Shown piece by piece: positions 1 to 7,862 of a DNA stretch of 64,000 bases (position 1 is its first letter; each line of letters starts with the position of its first letter). The stretch comes from CAZLFQ01 sp044229535. GTDB taxonomy: Bacteria > Pseudomonadota > Alphaproteobacteria > Rickettsiales > Midichloriaceae. The stretch is taken from positions 992,001 to 1,056,000 of the forward strand of contig JBGASU010000001.1 of assembly GCA_044229535.1 (NCBI GenBank), in the 5' to 3' direction. The notes beneath the pieces were generated by a model. That model worked only from the letters and a program-made list of their open reading frames with translations. It was not told where the DNA came from and did no database searches. Position numbers and translations under genes: made by a program.

Positions 1-836
1 GATTTTTCAGGAAGCTGGCTAATAGCTATCTTCACGCCCTGCACTGTAAATTCTGTAAGTGTAGCAACTGCATCGCTTTTTTCTAATTTTTCTGAAACAC
101 TCGATGCAAAATTATTAAATACATTTCTGTCTAAAGATTTGGGAAATTTAGCCACGAAAAATGGATGACTTATTCCTTGTATTAAAAGTTTTGCATCTAC
201 TTTACCAAGAGATGCTATTTTACCATCATCGTCATAATTCTTATTAAAATGAATTTGAATATAATCATTAATCAAAGCGTTGCCAGCACCCGTATCGAAA
301 CCTATAAGCTCTGAATCAGATACATAAGTAATATTAGCTACCCCACCAATATTCAAAAACATCGCTGGTTTCTTCGACGCCAAAGCTTTTAAAAAAATAG
401 GAACTAGTGGCGCACCCTGCCCTCCAGACATCACATCACGCGTCCTAAAGTCACCAACTGTTTTAATACCTGCTTCTCTAGCAAGAAGCGCTAAATCACC
501 TATTTGTTTGGTGTATTTTATAGATATATCATGAGCGATTGTTTGCCCGTGGAATCCTAAATAATCGATATCTTCTGGTTTCTTACTTATCTCTAAAAGC
601 AGTTTTTTCACAGCTTTTACATGCAACAATGTAATCTCTTTTTCTATCTCTTCTAATTTTTGCCAATGGCCTTTGGTAAGCTCCACTAATTCATTAGAAA
701 AATCTTTTTCATAAGGTATATATATACCCTGACCCAGCTTTATAAAATTCTCACCATCTGTTTCTATATATGCTGCATCTATTCCATCACACGATGTGCC
801 ACTCATCAATCCGATTGTGCGAAAAATTTTAGTCAT
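1..836 (-). CDS. anmK: Anhydro-N-acetylmuramic acid kinase (3' end cut by window)
   Basis: Reading the minus strand from the ATG at 836 gives an open frame of about 278 codons that runs off the left edge without a stop. It phosphorylates 1,6-anhydro-MurNAc during peptidoglycan recycling in the cytoplasm. The start of the protein carries the family signature GLMSGTSCDGIDAA, followed by the block GDFRTRDVMSGGQGAPLVP and FLNIGGVANIT, all typical of AnmK. The full family length is about 365-390 residues, so roughly the last quarter is outside the window. Its ATG overlaps the stop codon of the upstream GST-like gene by one base (TAATG), so the two are probably translated from one message with ispH. 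Confidence 0.93.
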   Translation of the reverse strand, partial: MTKIFRTIGLMSGTSCDGIDAAYIETDGENFIKLGQGIYIPYEKDFSNELVELTKGHWQKLEEIEKEITLLHVKAVKKLLLEISKKPEDIDYLGFHGQTIAHDISIKYTKQIGDLALLAREAGIKTVGDFRTRDVMSGGQGAPLVPIFLKALASKKPAMFLNIGGVANITYVSDSELIGFDTGAGNALINDYIQIHFNKNYDDDGKIASLGKVDAKLLIQGISHPFFVAKFPKSLDRNVFNNFASSVSEKLEKSDAVATLTEFTVQGVKIAISQLPEK

Positions 837-1504
837 TAAAAATCTGGGTTTTGATAGTATGTAGGCGGTGTCATGTGTGAAACTTTATCTAACAAAATTG
901 GTTTAAAACTTGGGCGTGATTTCATCAAAGAATACCATTCTTTTGCTTTTGAATTATGTGACCATGGCACATCACCAACGAAATCTAAAACAGAGATTTG
1001 GGCAGCAGCAGCAAAATCTGCCATTGTTGGCTGATCTCCTGTTAGATATCTGTTTTCAGCACACAAGTATCCAATATAGTCTAAGTGATATAATACATTG
1101 TGTTTTGCTGCGCGAATCGCTTCGGAATTTGGCGCCCCCACCCTAGATAGGATTTTGATAATTTTTTCGTGAAGAATATACCTCGTCACTTCATTGAAAA
1201 ATTTAACATCAAACCATTCTGCAACCCTTCTGATCTCAGCTTTGTCATCTGCTGTGCCAAAAATAAGTTTATTGATATCGCTCGTCTCCTCTAAATATTC
1301 TACAATTGCATTATTTCCTATTATCATTTTATTTGCAGGTTTTACTATAACTGGCGTCTCTCCAGCAGGGTTCATTCTTAAAAACTCCCTTCTACGCAAC
1401 CAAAATTGCTCTGGAAAAAGTTCAAATTCGATCTTTTTTTCGTTGAGTATTATTCTCAACTTTCTTGAAAATGGGCATAGAGGATGATGATGAACCTCAA
1501 GCAT
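836..1504 (-). CDS. fzlA: Glutathione S-transferase-fold protein, FzlA-like
   Basis: A 222-residue GST-fold protein: thioredoxin-like N-terminal half beginning MLEVHHHPLCPFSRK and a helical C-terminal half. The C-terminal part (YHLDYIGYLC, ADFAAAAQISVLDFVGDVPW, KSRPSFKPILLDK, then PP.YY...DF at the very end) matches what I recall of alphaproteobacterial FzlA, a GST relative that binds FtsZ and is needed for cell constriction in Caulobacter. True GSTs instead use glutathione; from sequence alone I cannot exclude that role. Both junctions are TAATG overlaps: the ispH stop overlaps its ATG and its own stop overlaps the anmK ATG, giving an ispH-fzlA-anmK operon of isoprenoid, division and wall-recycling genes. 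Confidence 0.75.
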   Translation of the reverse strand: MLEVHHHPLCPFSRKLRIILNEKKIEFELFPEQFWLRRREFLRMNPAGETPVIVKPANKMIIGNNAIVEYLEETSDINKLIFGTADDKAEIRRVAEWFDVKFFNEVTRYILHEKIIKILSRVGAPNSEAIRAAKHNVLYHLDYIGYLCAENRYLTGDQPTMADFAAAAQISVLDFVGDVPWSHNSKAKEWYSLMKSRPSFKPILLDKVSHMTPPTYYQNPDF

Positions 1505-2454
1505 TATATAACATTCTCCAATTCTTCAGGCAGTTTAAATTTGACGTTTTCAGTTACACCTTCCATCGTCGACACTTTTATATTAGCAAGCTCACCCAGC
1601 CTATCAATTACTTTTTCAAGCAACACTTCTGGTGCCGAAGCCCCAGCAGTTATACCGACTTTAGTAATTCCTAAAATCCATTCTGGCTTTATGTCTTGCG
1701 CACCATTAATTAAGTGAGATTTAATTCCTATTTCTTCACCCAAATCTCTAAGCCTATTAGAATTGGAACTGTTTGCAGCGCCAATTACTAAAAGTAAATC
1801 CACTTCTTTTGCAAGTTTTCGTACTGCATCTTGTCTATTTTGAGTGGCATAACAAATATCTTTTAAATCGGGTCCTTGAATACTAGGGAATCTTTCCTTC
1901 AATGCCTCAATAATCGCCTTTGTATCATCCACACTCAGGGTAGTTTGCGTCACATATGATAAATTAGACGGGTCTTTTACAGAGATTTTTGCCACATCTT
2001 CTTTCGTTTGAACTAAGATTACTTCATTTTTCACTCTACCACTTGTCCCTTCAACTTCTGGGTGTCCTTTATGACCTATTAGAATGATTTCCATTCCTTT
2101 CTCTTCATGCCTAACAGCCTCACGATGGACTTTTTTTACCAATGGACATGTTGCATCAATAACTGGTAAATCGCGCGACTTTGCGCTTTCTTCAACTCTC
2201 TCTGAAACACCATGAGCTGAGAAAATAGTTATACCACCTTCTGGCACATCTGAAACTTCATTTACAAAAACTGCACCTTTCGCTTTTAGATCCTCCACTA
2301 CATATTTATTATGAACAATCTCATGTCTTACATACACTGGGGCGCCATATTTTTTTATAGCTCTTTCTACAATTTCAATAGCTCTTTCTACACCGGCACA
2401 AAACCCACGAGGTTTTGCTAATACAACTTCTAGATTTACTTTAGACATATTCAT
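1504..2454 (-). CDS. ispH: 4-hydroxy-3-methylbut-2-enyl diphosphate reductase
   Basis: Last enzyme of the MEP isoprenoid pathway, an iron-sulfur reductase that makes IPP and DMAPP. The 316-residue product has the family length and the three cluster-binding cysteine regions: KPRGFCAGVERAI near residue 18, DATCPLVKKVH near 105, and CYATQNRQ near 200, plus TQTTLSVDDT. Two in-frame ATGs stand at 2454 and 2448; both are possible, and neither has a strong ribosome-binding site. A TATAAT hexamer on the minus strand at 2475-2480 is a plausible -10 element just upstream. It heads the operon with fzlA and anmK. Confidence 0.95.
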   Translation of the reverse strand: MNMSKVNLEVVLAKPRGFCAGVERAIEIVERAIKKYGAPVYVRHEIVHNKYVVEDLKAKGAVFVNEVSDVPEGGITIFSAHGVSERVEESAKSRDLPVIDATCPLVKKVHREAVRHEEKGMEIILIGHKGHPEVEGTSGRVKNEVILVQTKEDVAKISVKDPSNLSYVTQTTLSVDDTKAIIEALKERFPSIQGPDLKDICYATQNRQDAVRKLAKEVDLLLVIGAANSSNSNRLRDLGEEIGIKSHLINGAQDIKPEWILGITKVGITAGASAPEVLLEKVIDRLGELANIKVSTMEGVTENVKFKLPEELENVI

Positions 2455-2474
2455 TTTTCTGGTTAATCAAGGCT

Positions 2475-2480
2475 ATTATA
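2475..2480 (-). promoter_or_regulatory. Probable -10 element for the ispH operon
   Basis: Minus-strand TATAAT lies about 20 bases upstream of the first ispH ATG, in the 63-base gap after motB. No good -35 hexamer is seen. The same gap holds two copies of TAGCCTTGAT (about 45 bases apart), one of which overlaps the motB stop codon. Confidence 0.45.
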
Positions 2481-2517
2481 TAGGCTTTTAGCCATTAGGG
2501 CTATAAAATTATCAAGG

Positions 2518-3462
2518 CTAGAAATCACCTTTTGCAGGCGATGTTAGAAGCTCTTTTGGTGCTGAAACCTTGTTAAACGGCATCACAGAATTTCTAAGTA
2601 AAGTGATGGTAATGCGCCTATTTCTAGGGGATGATGGGTTATCTTGATCCAATGGCTCTGCATCTGCTTTGCCTACAACTCTCGCAATCTGCTCTTGTGG
2701 TACACCCTGCTCAACAATAAATCGACGCGCAGAATTAGCTCTATCGGCTGAAAGCTCCCAATTTCCGTATTCTTCTTTTGAGCCAGAAGTATCAGAATCT
2801 GTATGGCCAGAAACTTGTAAAAAATTTGGGGAAAATTTAATTAATCCAACAATTTTAGATAAAACATTTTTCGTATAGTTATTAAGATTAGCACTTCCAG
2901 CTTGGAACATAGGGTATTTGTCCTGATCTGTAATTTTTATAGTCAGCCCTTCGGGAGTAATTTCAAACGATATAGCATCTTGGAATTGCGCCAAATCTGC
3001 ATCACTCATAATAACTTTTTTCAACTCCCCTTCAACCAAAGTGAATCTCTCATTCTCGACTTCTTCATTACTAATAGCATCCCCTTTCTCAGGTGCAGAA
3101 ATTATCTCGCCCTTTTTCATTACACCGTATTTGACGCCTTTTTCTTTATCGTAATTGCTAATCCCATCTTTATTTTGAGATTTACCGCCCTCAAAACCAA
3201 TACCTTTCTGCCCAGCTATACCCACCGTAGGCTCAAAGTACTGAGCAATACCACTTAGTTTATCGGATGGAGTCGAGTTTAATAGCCATAACAAAAGGAA
3301 GAACGCCATCATGGCAGTTACGAAATCCGCATATGCAACCTTCCACGCACCACCATGGTGTCCGTGGTGTCCAGCATTGATTTTTTTGATGATTATGGGA
3401 GCTTTTTTCCCATCATCTTTCTTATCTTGCTGTTGTTGGTTGCTCTGATTCTCTTCTGCCAT
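2518..3462 (-). CDS. motB: Flagellar stator protein MotB
   Basis: 314-residue stator subunit that anchors the proton-driven flagellar motor to peptidoglycan. A basic, His-rich N-terminus is followed by a single membrane segment around residues 44-62; YADFVTAMMAFFLLLWLL contains the proton-carrying aspartate (Asp46 by my count). The C-terminal half is an OmpA-like peptidoglycan-binding domain with SGHTDSDTSGS and NRRITITLL. The gene start lies 41 bases inside the 3' end of motA, so the two are translationally coupled. The linker between membrane helix and peptidoglycan-binding domain is rich in glycine and lysine. Confidence 0.95.
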   Translation of the reverse strand: MAEENQSNQQQQDKKDDGKKAPIIIKKINAGHHGHHGGAWKVAYADFVTAMMAFFLLLWLLNSTPSDKLSGIAQYFEPTVGIAGQKGIGFEGGKSQNKDGISNYDKEKGVKYGVMKKGEIISAPEKGDAISNEEVENERFTLVEGELKKVIMSDADLAQFQDAISFEITPEGLTIKITDQDKYPMFQAGSANLNNYTKNVLSKIVGLIKFSPNFLQVSGHTDSDTSGSKEEYGNWELSADRANSARRFIVEQGVPQEQIARVVGKADAEPLDQDNPSSPRNRRITITLLRNSVMPFNKVSAPKELLTSPAKGDF

Positions 3463-4348
3463 ACTTTTTCACTTTTTTTGAAGCTTTTCTATTTTCTATT
3501 GCCTGCTCAATCTCATTAAACGACGGTTTTAAATTAACTGCAATAACTTGTCTTGCAAATTCTATCGATATCGATGGAGGATTACCTCGTGAATGCGCTA
3601 TAAACCCTGCTTTTATACATTCTAAAAATCTTGCTTCATCCGCGCCATATTTTTGCAGATTAGATGCCATAGGACTCACTAGACAGTAAGAAATTGCAAC
3701 ACCGAAAAAAGTGCCAATTAGTGCAGCACCAATCTTATGCCCAAGCACGTCTGGCGGAGCATCTATACTCCCCATAGCATTAATAACCCCTAAAACCGCA
3801 GCGAGTATCCCTAAAGCTGGTAGAGTATCTGCAATTCTATACAAGGCATTACTAATTTCCAAACTATAGTCTTTTCTAGTATTGATCTGTTCTTGCATCA
3901 TATTTTCCAATTCATAGGTGTTATCATATCCCAACACCAACATCCTCATATAATCACAGAAAAACACTACTGCTTCTCTATGTGCCAATATTCTTGGATA
4001 TTGTTTAAAAAGAGAACTTTTATAAGGGTTTTCGATATGATCCTCAAGTGCTAAAACGCTATTGCTTCTTGCAAATCGGAATATACTGAACATAAAGACT
4101 AGCAACTCTATATAATCAGCACGAGAATATGGACTACTTCTAAAGATTTTTGGGAGATTTTTCCATATTGATCTAAGCAAAGAATGTGGGTTAGAGATAA
4201 TAAAGATACCTAAAGCTGACCCTACTATTATTAGGGCTGCGAATGGCTGGAAAAGTACAAATAAATTGCCTCCTTCAGCCATATACCCCCCCAATACAGA
4301 GGCCAAAACCACCAACATTCCTACATAGAAAAGCATATAAAACCGCAC
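3422..4348 (-). CDS. motA: Flagellar stator protein MotA
   Basis: 308-residue inner-membrane partner of MotB that forms the proton channel. Four hydrophobic segments are visible (about residues 3-22, 30-50, 175-198 and 203-222) with the large cytoplasmic loop between the second and third. The block SYCLVSPMASNLQKYGADE and the preceding LGVINAMGSIDAPPDVLG are typical MotA sequence. A CtrA-type box (4444-4458) sits about 100 bases upstream, which fits cell-cycle control of motility as known for other alphaproteobacteria. Confidence 0.95.
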   Translation of the reverse strand: MRFYMLFYVGMLVVLASVLGGYMAEGGNLFVLFQPFAALIIVGSALGIFIISNPHSLLRSIWKNLPKIFRSSPYSRADYIELLVFMFSIFRFARSNSVLALEDHIENPYKSSLFKQYPRILAHREAVVFFCDYMRMLVLGYDNTYELENMMQEQINTRKDYSLEISNALYRIADTLPALGILAAVLGVINAMGSIDAPPDVLGHKIGAALIGTFFGVAISYCLVSPMASNLQKYGADEARFLECIKAGFIAHSRGNPPSISIEFARQVIAVNLKPSFNEIEQAIENRKASKKVKKYGRRESEQPTTAR

Positions 4349-4443
4349 ATTTTACTTAAATGTACATATGATTGTAGCCATAAATCATTATCGGTAAAGC
4401 TATTTGACAAACAAATATTAACTTTATACGCACATAATAATAG

Positions 4444-4458
4444 TTAATAATTCGTTAA
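4444..4458. promoter_or_regulatory. CtrA-type box between motA and the OmpA gene
   Basis: Exact TTAA-N7-TTAA. Read on the minus strand it is TTAACGAATTATTAAC, close to the full CtrA consensus and pointing to motA, with a TATAAA hexamer 15 bases further on (4423-4428). Read on the plus strand it also lies about 95 bases before the OmpA-type start. The site therefore could serve either gene; motA is the better candidate. Confidence 0.55.
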
Positions 4459-4552
4459 AATATAAAAAAAATTGAAAATTTTTAAATTGCCGCCGTTATC
4501 TACCCATGCAAAAATAGGATCAAGGGATATTGATAAATTAATTGGAGGCAAA

Positions 4553-5128
4553 ATGTCACTTAGAAAAACTCTTTTTTCAGCAGCTATTTCTCTAGGCTTA
4601 GCGGCTGGTATTAGCGCAAATGCATCAGCCATGGACACTATGGATGTTGTAATCGATAATATGGGCAACGTCGTTATGGATAGCAATGGCGGCTGCGTAA
4701 GAACAATGTGGACTGCTGCATCAGATAAATGCGGCGGAGAAATGATAGATATCATGAAAATGGATGAAAGAATCATTTACTTTGATTTCGACAAATCTCA
4801 TTTAAATACATCCGAAAAAGCAAAACTGGAAAAACTCGCTAAAATCTTAGAAGAGAACAAAGTAACAAAAGTTAAAATTGTTGGCTTCACAGATAGATTA
4901 GGCTCAGATAAACACAACATGAAGTTATCGGAAAAAAGAGCAGTATCTGTAAAATCTTTCTTGGATAGCAAAGTTAAACTTGATAGCTCTCCAGTAGAAG
5001 TTAGATCAATGGGCAAAGCTCACCAAGTTAAATCCTGCGAAGGAATTAAGGGCAAAGAATTAATTAAATGTCTTGCACCAAATCGCAGGGTAGAGGTTGA
5101 AGTAGATTACTTCGACACAATACGCTAA
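4553..5128 (+). CDS. OmpA-family outer-membrane/periplasmic protein
   Basis: 191-residue secreted protein with a C-terminal OmpA-type peptidoglycan-binding domain. I place the start at the ATG at 4553 because GGAG stands just ahead of it and it opens a clean signal peptide (MSLRKTLFSAAISLG, ending with ANASA before MDTMD); a longer in-frame extension to 4472 lacks these. The binding domain runs from about residue 70 (IIYFDFDKSHLN) through VGFTDRLGSDKHN to NRRVEVEVDYF. Four cysteines (CVRT, CGGE, SCEG, KCLA) suggest two disulfides. There is no lipobox cysteine directly after the signal, so it is not a typical Pal lipoprotein. A strong terminator follows. Confidence 0.85.
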   Translation: MSLRKTLFSAAISLGLAAGISANASAMDTMDVVIDNMGNVVMDSNGGCVRTMWTAASDKCGGEMIDIMKMDERIIYFDFDKSHLNTSEKAKLEKLAKILEENKVTKVKIVGFTDRLGSDKHNMKLSEKRAVSVKSFLDSKVKLDSSPVEVRSMGKAHQVKSCEGIKGKELIKCLAPNRRVEVEVDYFDTIR

Positions 5129-5147
5129 CTAGCAAAGCTAGTAGCAT

Positions 5148-5174
5148 AAAAAAGCCGCTTTAAGCGGCTTTTTT
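5148..5174 (+). terminator. Rho-independent terminator after the OmpA gene
   Basis: Perfect 11-bp hairpin with A-run and T-run (AAAAAAGCCGC / GCGGCTTTTTT) and a five-base loop TTTAA. It begins about 20 bases after the stop codon and is the clearest intrinsic terminator in the window. Being symmetrical it could work in both directions, but only the plus-strand gene is adjacent. Confidence 0.93.
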
Positions 5175-5249
5175 ATTTGTCAGCACTTTACTCTTTAAAA
5201 TAACTTGTTTTTAATATTATATAGTGAAAGTTAGTTTCTTTGAGTTTTG

Positions 5250-6671
5250 ATGATATATCCAGTTATAATGTGCGGCGGTTATGGAACTAGGCTTTGGCCC
5301 TTGTCTAGAACCAATCTGCCTAAACAGTTCATTAAAGCATTTTCTGGCAGAAGCTTGTTTCAGAACACACTGCAAAGAATATCAAATAAAAAAATTTTCC
5401 ACGAACCTTATATTGTAACAAATATAGAACAAAAATATCTCGTTAAAGAGCAGCTAGAAGAAGAATCAATACCACATGCAGAAATATTTTTGGAGCCAGA
5501 ACCACATAGCACCGCCCCAGCTATTACGATAGCAGCTCTTGAGATAGTAAAACGCGATCCTAACGCAATAATACTGGCTTTAAGCTCAGACAGCGAAATC
5601 AAAAAACCTAAAACATTTGTTCGGATTTTAAATGAAGCATCAAAAGTTGCGATCAAAAATAATAAGTTTTTACTTTTCAGCTCTAAACCAACATATGTTG
5701 AAACAGGCTACGGCTATATAAAAAGTGGCGAAACACTTAATAAATCAAAAGATGATATAAACGTTTATGGCATCAAGCACTTCATAGAAAAGCCATCTTT
5801 TTCAGAAGCTGATGCTTGTATAAAAGCAGGTTACCAATGGAACTCCGGTATCTTCTTAATGCCAGCCAAGCAATTCTTAGAAGAATTAGGACTGTATGCT
5901 CCAGACATATCTAATTCTTGCAAAGAAACTCTAAAAAAATCTAAAATTCATAACGAGAATGGATACCGCTGGGTAGAGCTAGATAAGCAAACTTTTGCAA
6001 GCTGCCCCATTGATTCAATCGACTATGCGGTAATGGAAAAAACCAAAAATTCTGCGGTGGTTAAAACAGATATAGGCTGGTATGATGTCGGAAGCTGGCA
6101 AACATTCTATGAAATAACACCTAAAGACTCAGATGGAAATATTTTAAGCGGCGAAATCATTTCAATAAACAACCGTAACTCACATATTTACTCAACTGAC
6201 AGAACAAGAATTCTTGCAGCAATCGACGTAAACAACCTTACAATTGTACAAACAACAGATGCCACACTAGTAATACCCAGAGAACGCTCTCAGGATGTTA
6301 AAAAGATAATATCCATCCTAAAAGACAGAAACTCTACCGACTTTCTTCAAGATACCAAAAGCTATTTCAACTGGGGAAGTTCGGAAATAATTAGAAAGGA
6401 ATCTTTGTTTAAATTAAAAAAGATTACAATAAAATCAAAACATAAAATGCCAGCATCTGGCAACTCCAAAGCTAAACATTTCGTTGTAACAAAAGGCAAA
6501 GCATCTTTTAAATTTGGAACTACTAAACTTACATTAAACCGCAATGAATCACTAATGCTTGAGCAAGGTGTAAAATACTCTATATCAAACAAAACAAATA
6601 AGCAGTTAGAGTTGGTGAAGATGGAGGTCAAAGATCCTAAAATAATGGCTACTTTACTTGGTCAATCCTGA
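5250..6671 (+). CDS. manC: Mannose-1-phosphate guanylyltransferase (type II, with cupin tail)
   Basis: 473 residues. Makes GDP-mannose from mannose-1-phosphate and GTP; the C-terminal cupin half resembles the mannose-6-phosphate isomerase domain of bifunctional AlgA/ManC enzymes. Signature GGYGTRLWPLSR near the N-terminus binds the nucleotide; FIEKP near residue 175 and IGWYDVGSW near 275 are typical. The start is taken as ATG 5250 rather than the TTG immediately before it. The C-terminal cupin region starts near residue 375 (SSEIIRKESLFKLKKI) and has KHFVVTKGKASFK and VKYSISN. Its 3' end overlaps the convergent dprA by 23 bases. Confidence 0.93.
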   Translation: MIYPVIMCGGYGTRLWPLSRTNLPKQFIKAFSGRSLFQNTLQRISNKKIFHEPYIVTNIEQKYLVKEQLEEESIPHAEIFLEPEPHSTAPAITIAALEIVKRDPNAIILALSSDSEIKKPKTFVRILNEASKVAIKNNKFLLFSSKPTYVETGYGYIKSGETLNKSKDDINVYGIKHFIEKPSFSEADACIKAGYQWNSGIFLMPAKQFLEELGLYAPDISNSCKETLKKSKIHNENGYRWVELDKQTFASCPIDSIDYAVMEKTKNSAVVKTDIGWYDVGSWQTFYEITPKDSDGNILSGEIISINNRNSHIYSTDRTRILAAIDVNNLTIVQTTDATLVIPRERSQDVKKIISILKDRNSTDFLQDTKSYFNWGSSEIIRKESLFKLKKITIKSKHKMPASGNSKAKHFVVTKGKASFKFGTTKLTLNRNESLMLEQGVKYSISNKTNKQLELVKMEVKDPKIMATLLGQS

Positions 6672-7782
6672 CAATTTTATTGCCAAAAAGCCGCTCTACT
6701 TTACCAGCCAGTTCCAATTCTACAATTAACAGATTTAAAATCGGCATTGGAATACCCAAGGTCGATATAATATCATCTAAAGATGTAGGCGAGTAGCTTA
6801 AAGACTCAACTACATTTTTCCTAAATTCATCTAGCAATACTTCATCTGGTATTTTGATGGAAGGGTGACCAAAATCATTAGCGACATCCGAAAATAAAGT
6901 TAGATTTTTCGGCATATTTTCAAGATATTCCAAAACATCTCTTGCAGACTGCATAAGTACAGATCCTTTTTTTATCAAACCATTCGTTCCAGCACATCTT
7001 TCATCTAATGGAGAACCAGGAACCGCAAAAACTTTTCGACCTTGCAATTGGGCGTATTTAGCAGTTATCAACGAGCCAGAATTTTCTGCTGCCTCCACAA
7101 CAACAATGGCTTGAGACAACCCAGAAATAATTCTATTCCTCTGTGGAAAATGCTTTGCAACTGGAGCTGAACCAATTGGCAATTCAGCAATTATCAACCC
7201 CTCTTCTGCTATCGCTTCATAAAGCTTTTGATTTTCTTTGGGATATATGTGATCTATCCCGCCCGCTATCACTGCAATATTCTGCTTACTTTTTGCTCCT
7301 TTATGAGCTGCGGTATCAATTCCCTTTGCCAAACCCGACACAATGCATAAATTTCTCTCGCAAAATTCGATCGCAATTCTTTTTGCAAAATTACAACCGT
7401 TTATCGAGGCATTTCTCGCCCCAACTATTCCAACAGCATTTGTATTAAGTAAATCTTTATTACCTTTAACAGTAATAACTGCAGGACAGTCCGCCGTAGC
7501 CAAAAGCATTTTTGAGTATCCTGCATCACAAGACATCACTATGGATGCCCCATACTTTTCAACTTTTTCAAATTCCGCTTCAACTTCTGAAGTGCTTGGA
7601 ACCACTATCTCTCTCTGGGCACCACCTTTAGATGCCAAAACCCTTATATGCTCAAGCGCTTCTGTGGCACTGCCGTAGATATTTACAAGGCTTATAAATG
7701 TCTTAGCACCAACATTCTGACTACGACACAATCTTAGCCAACTAATCCTTTCTTGCTGAGTCACTAGCTTTTTCTGAAACAT
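6649..7782 (-). CDS. dprA: DNA-processing protein DprA
   Basis: 377-residue DprA/Smf, which binds incoming single-stranded DNA and loads RecA in natural transformation. Central Rossmann-like domain with AVGIVGARNASINGCNFAK, SGLAKGIDTAAHKGA, and GSLITAKYAQLQGRKVFAVPGSP; a short winged-helix-type domain at the C-terminus (LLIVELELAGKVERLFGNKI). The length fits the family. Together with comEC (33488-35527) it suggests DNA uptake or recombination capacity, though dprA is also widely conserved outside competence. It converges on and overlaps manC, and is divergent from dnaX. Confidence 0.95.
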   Translation of the reverse strand: MFQKKLVTQQERISWLRLCRSQNVGAKTFISLVNIYGSATEALEHIRVLASKGGAQREIVVPSTSEVEAEFEKVEKYGASIVMSCDAGYSKMLLATADCPAVITVKGNKDLLNTNAVGIVGARNASINGCNFAKRIAIEFCERNLCIVSGLAKGIDTAAHKGAKSKQNIAVIAGGIDHIYPKENQKLYEAIAEEGLIIAELPIGSAPVAKHFPQRNRIISGLSQAIVVVEAAENSGSLITAKYAQLQGRKVFAVPGSPLDERCAGTNGLIKKGSVLMQSARDVLEYLENMPKNLTLFSDVANDFGHPSIKIPDEVLLDEFRKNVVESLSYSPTSLDDIISTLGIPMPILNLLIVELELAGKVERLFGNKIVRIDQVK

Positions 7783-7862
7783 ACGAACATCATTATTGTT
7801 ATTGCAGTTACCAGTACCAATTGATAATATAGTCTTTCACAAAGCACAATTTACTTTTTCCT

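Noticed and set aside
4444..4776. Minus-strand frame opposite the OmpA gene
   Set aside because: Antisense to a clear signal-peptide protein; composition is that of a shadow frame.
6362..6631. Minus-strand frame inside manC
   Set aside because: Overlaps the conserved cupin domain; no independent support.
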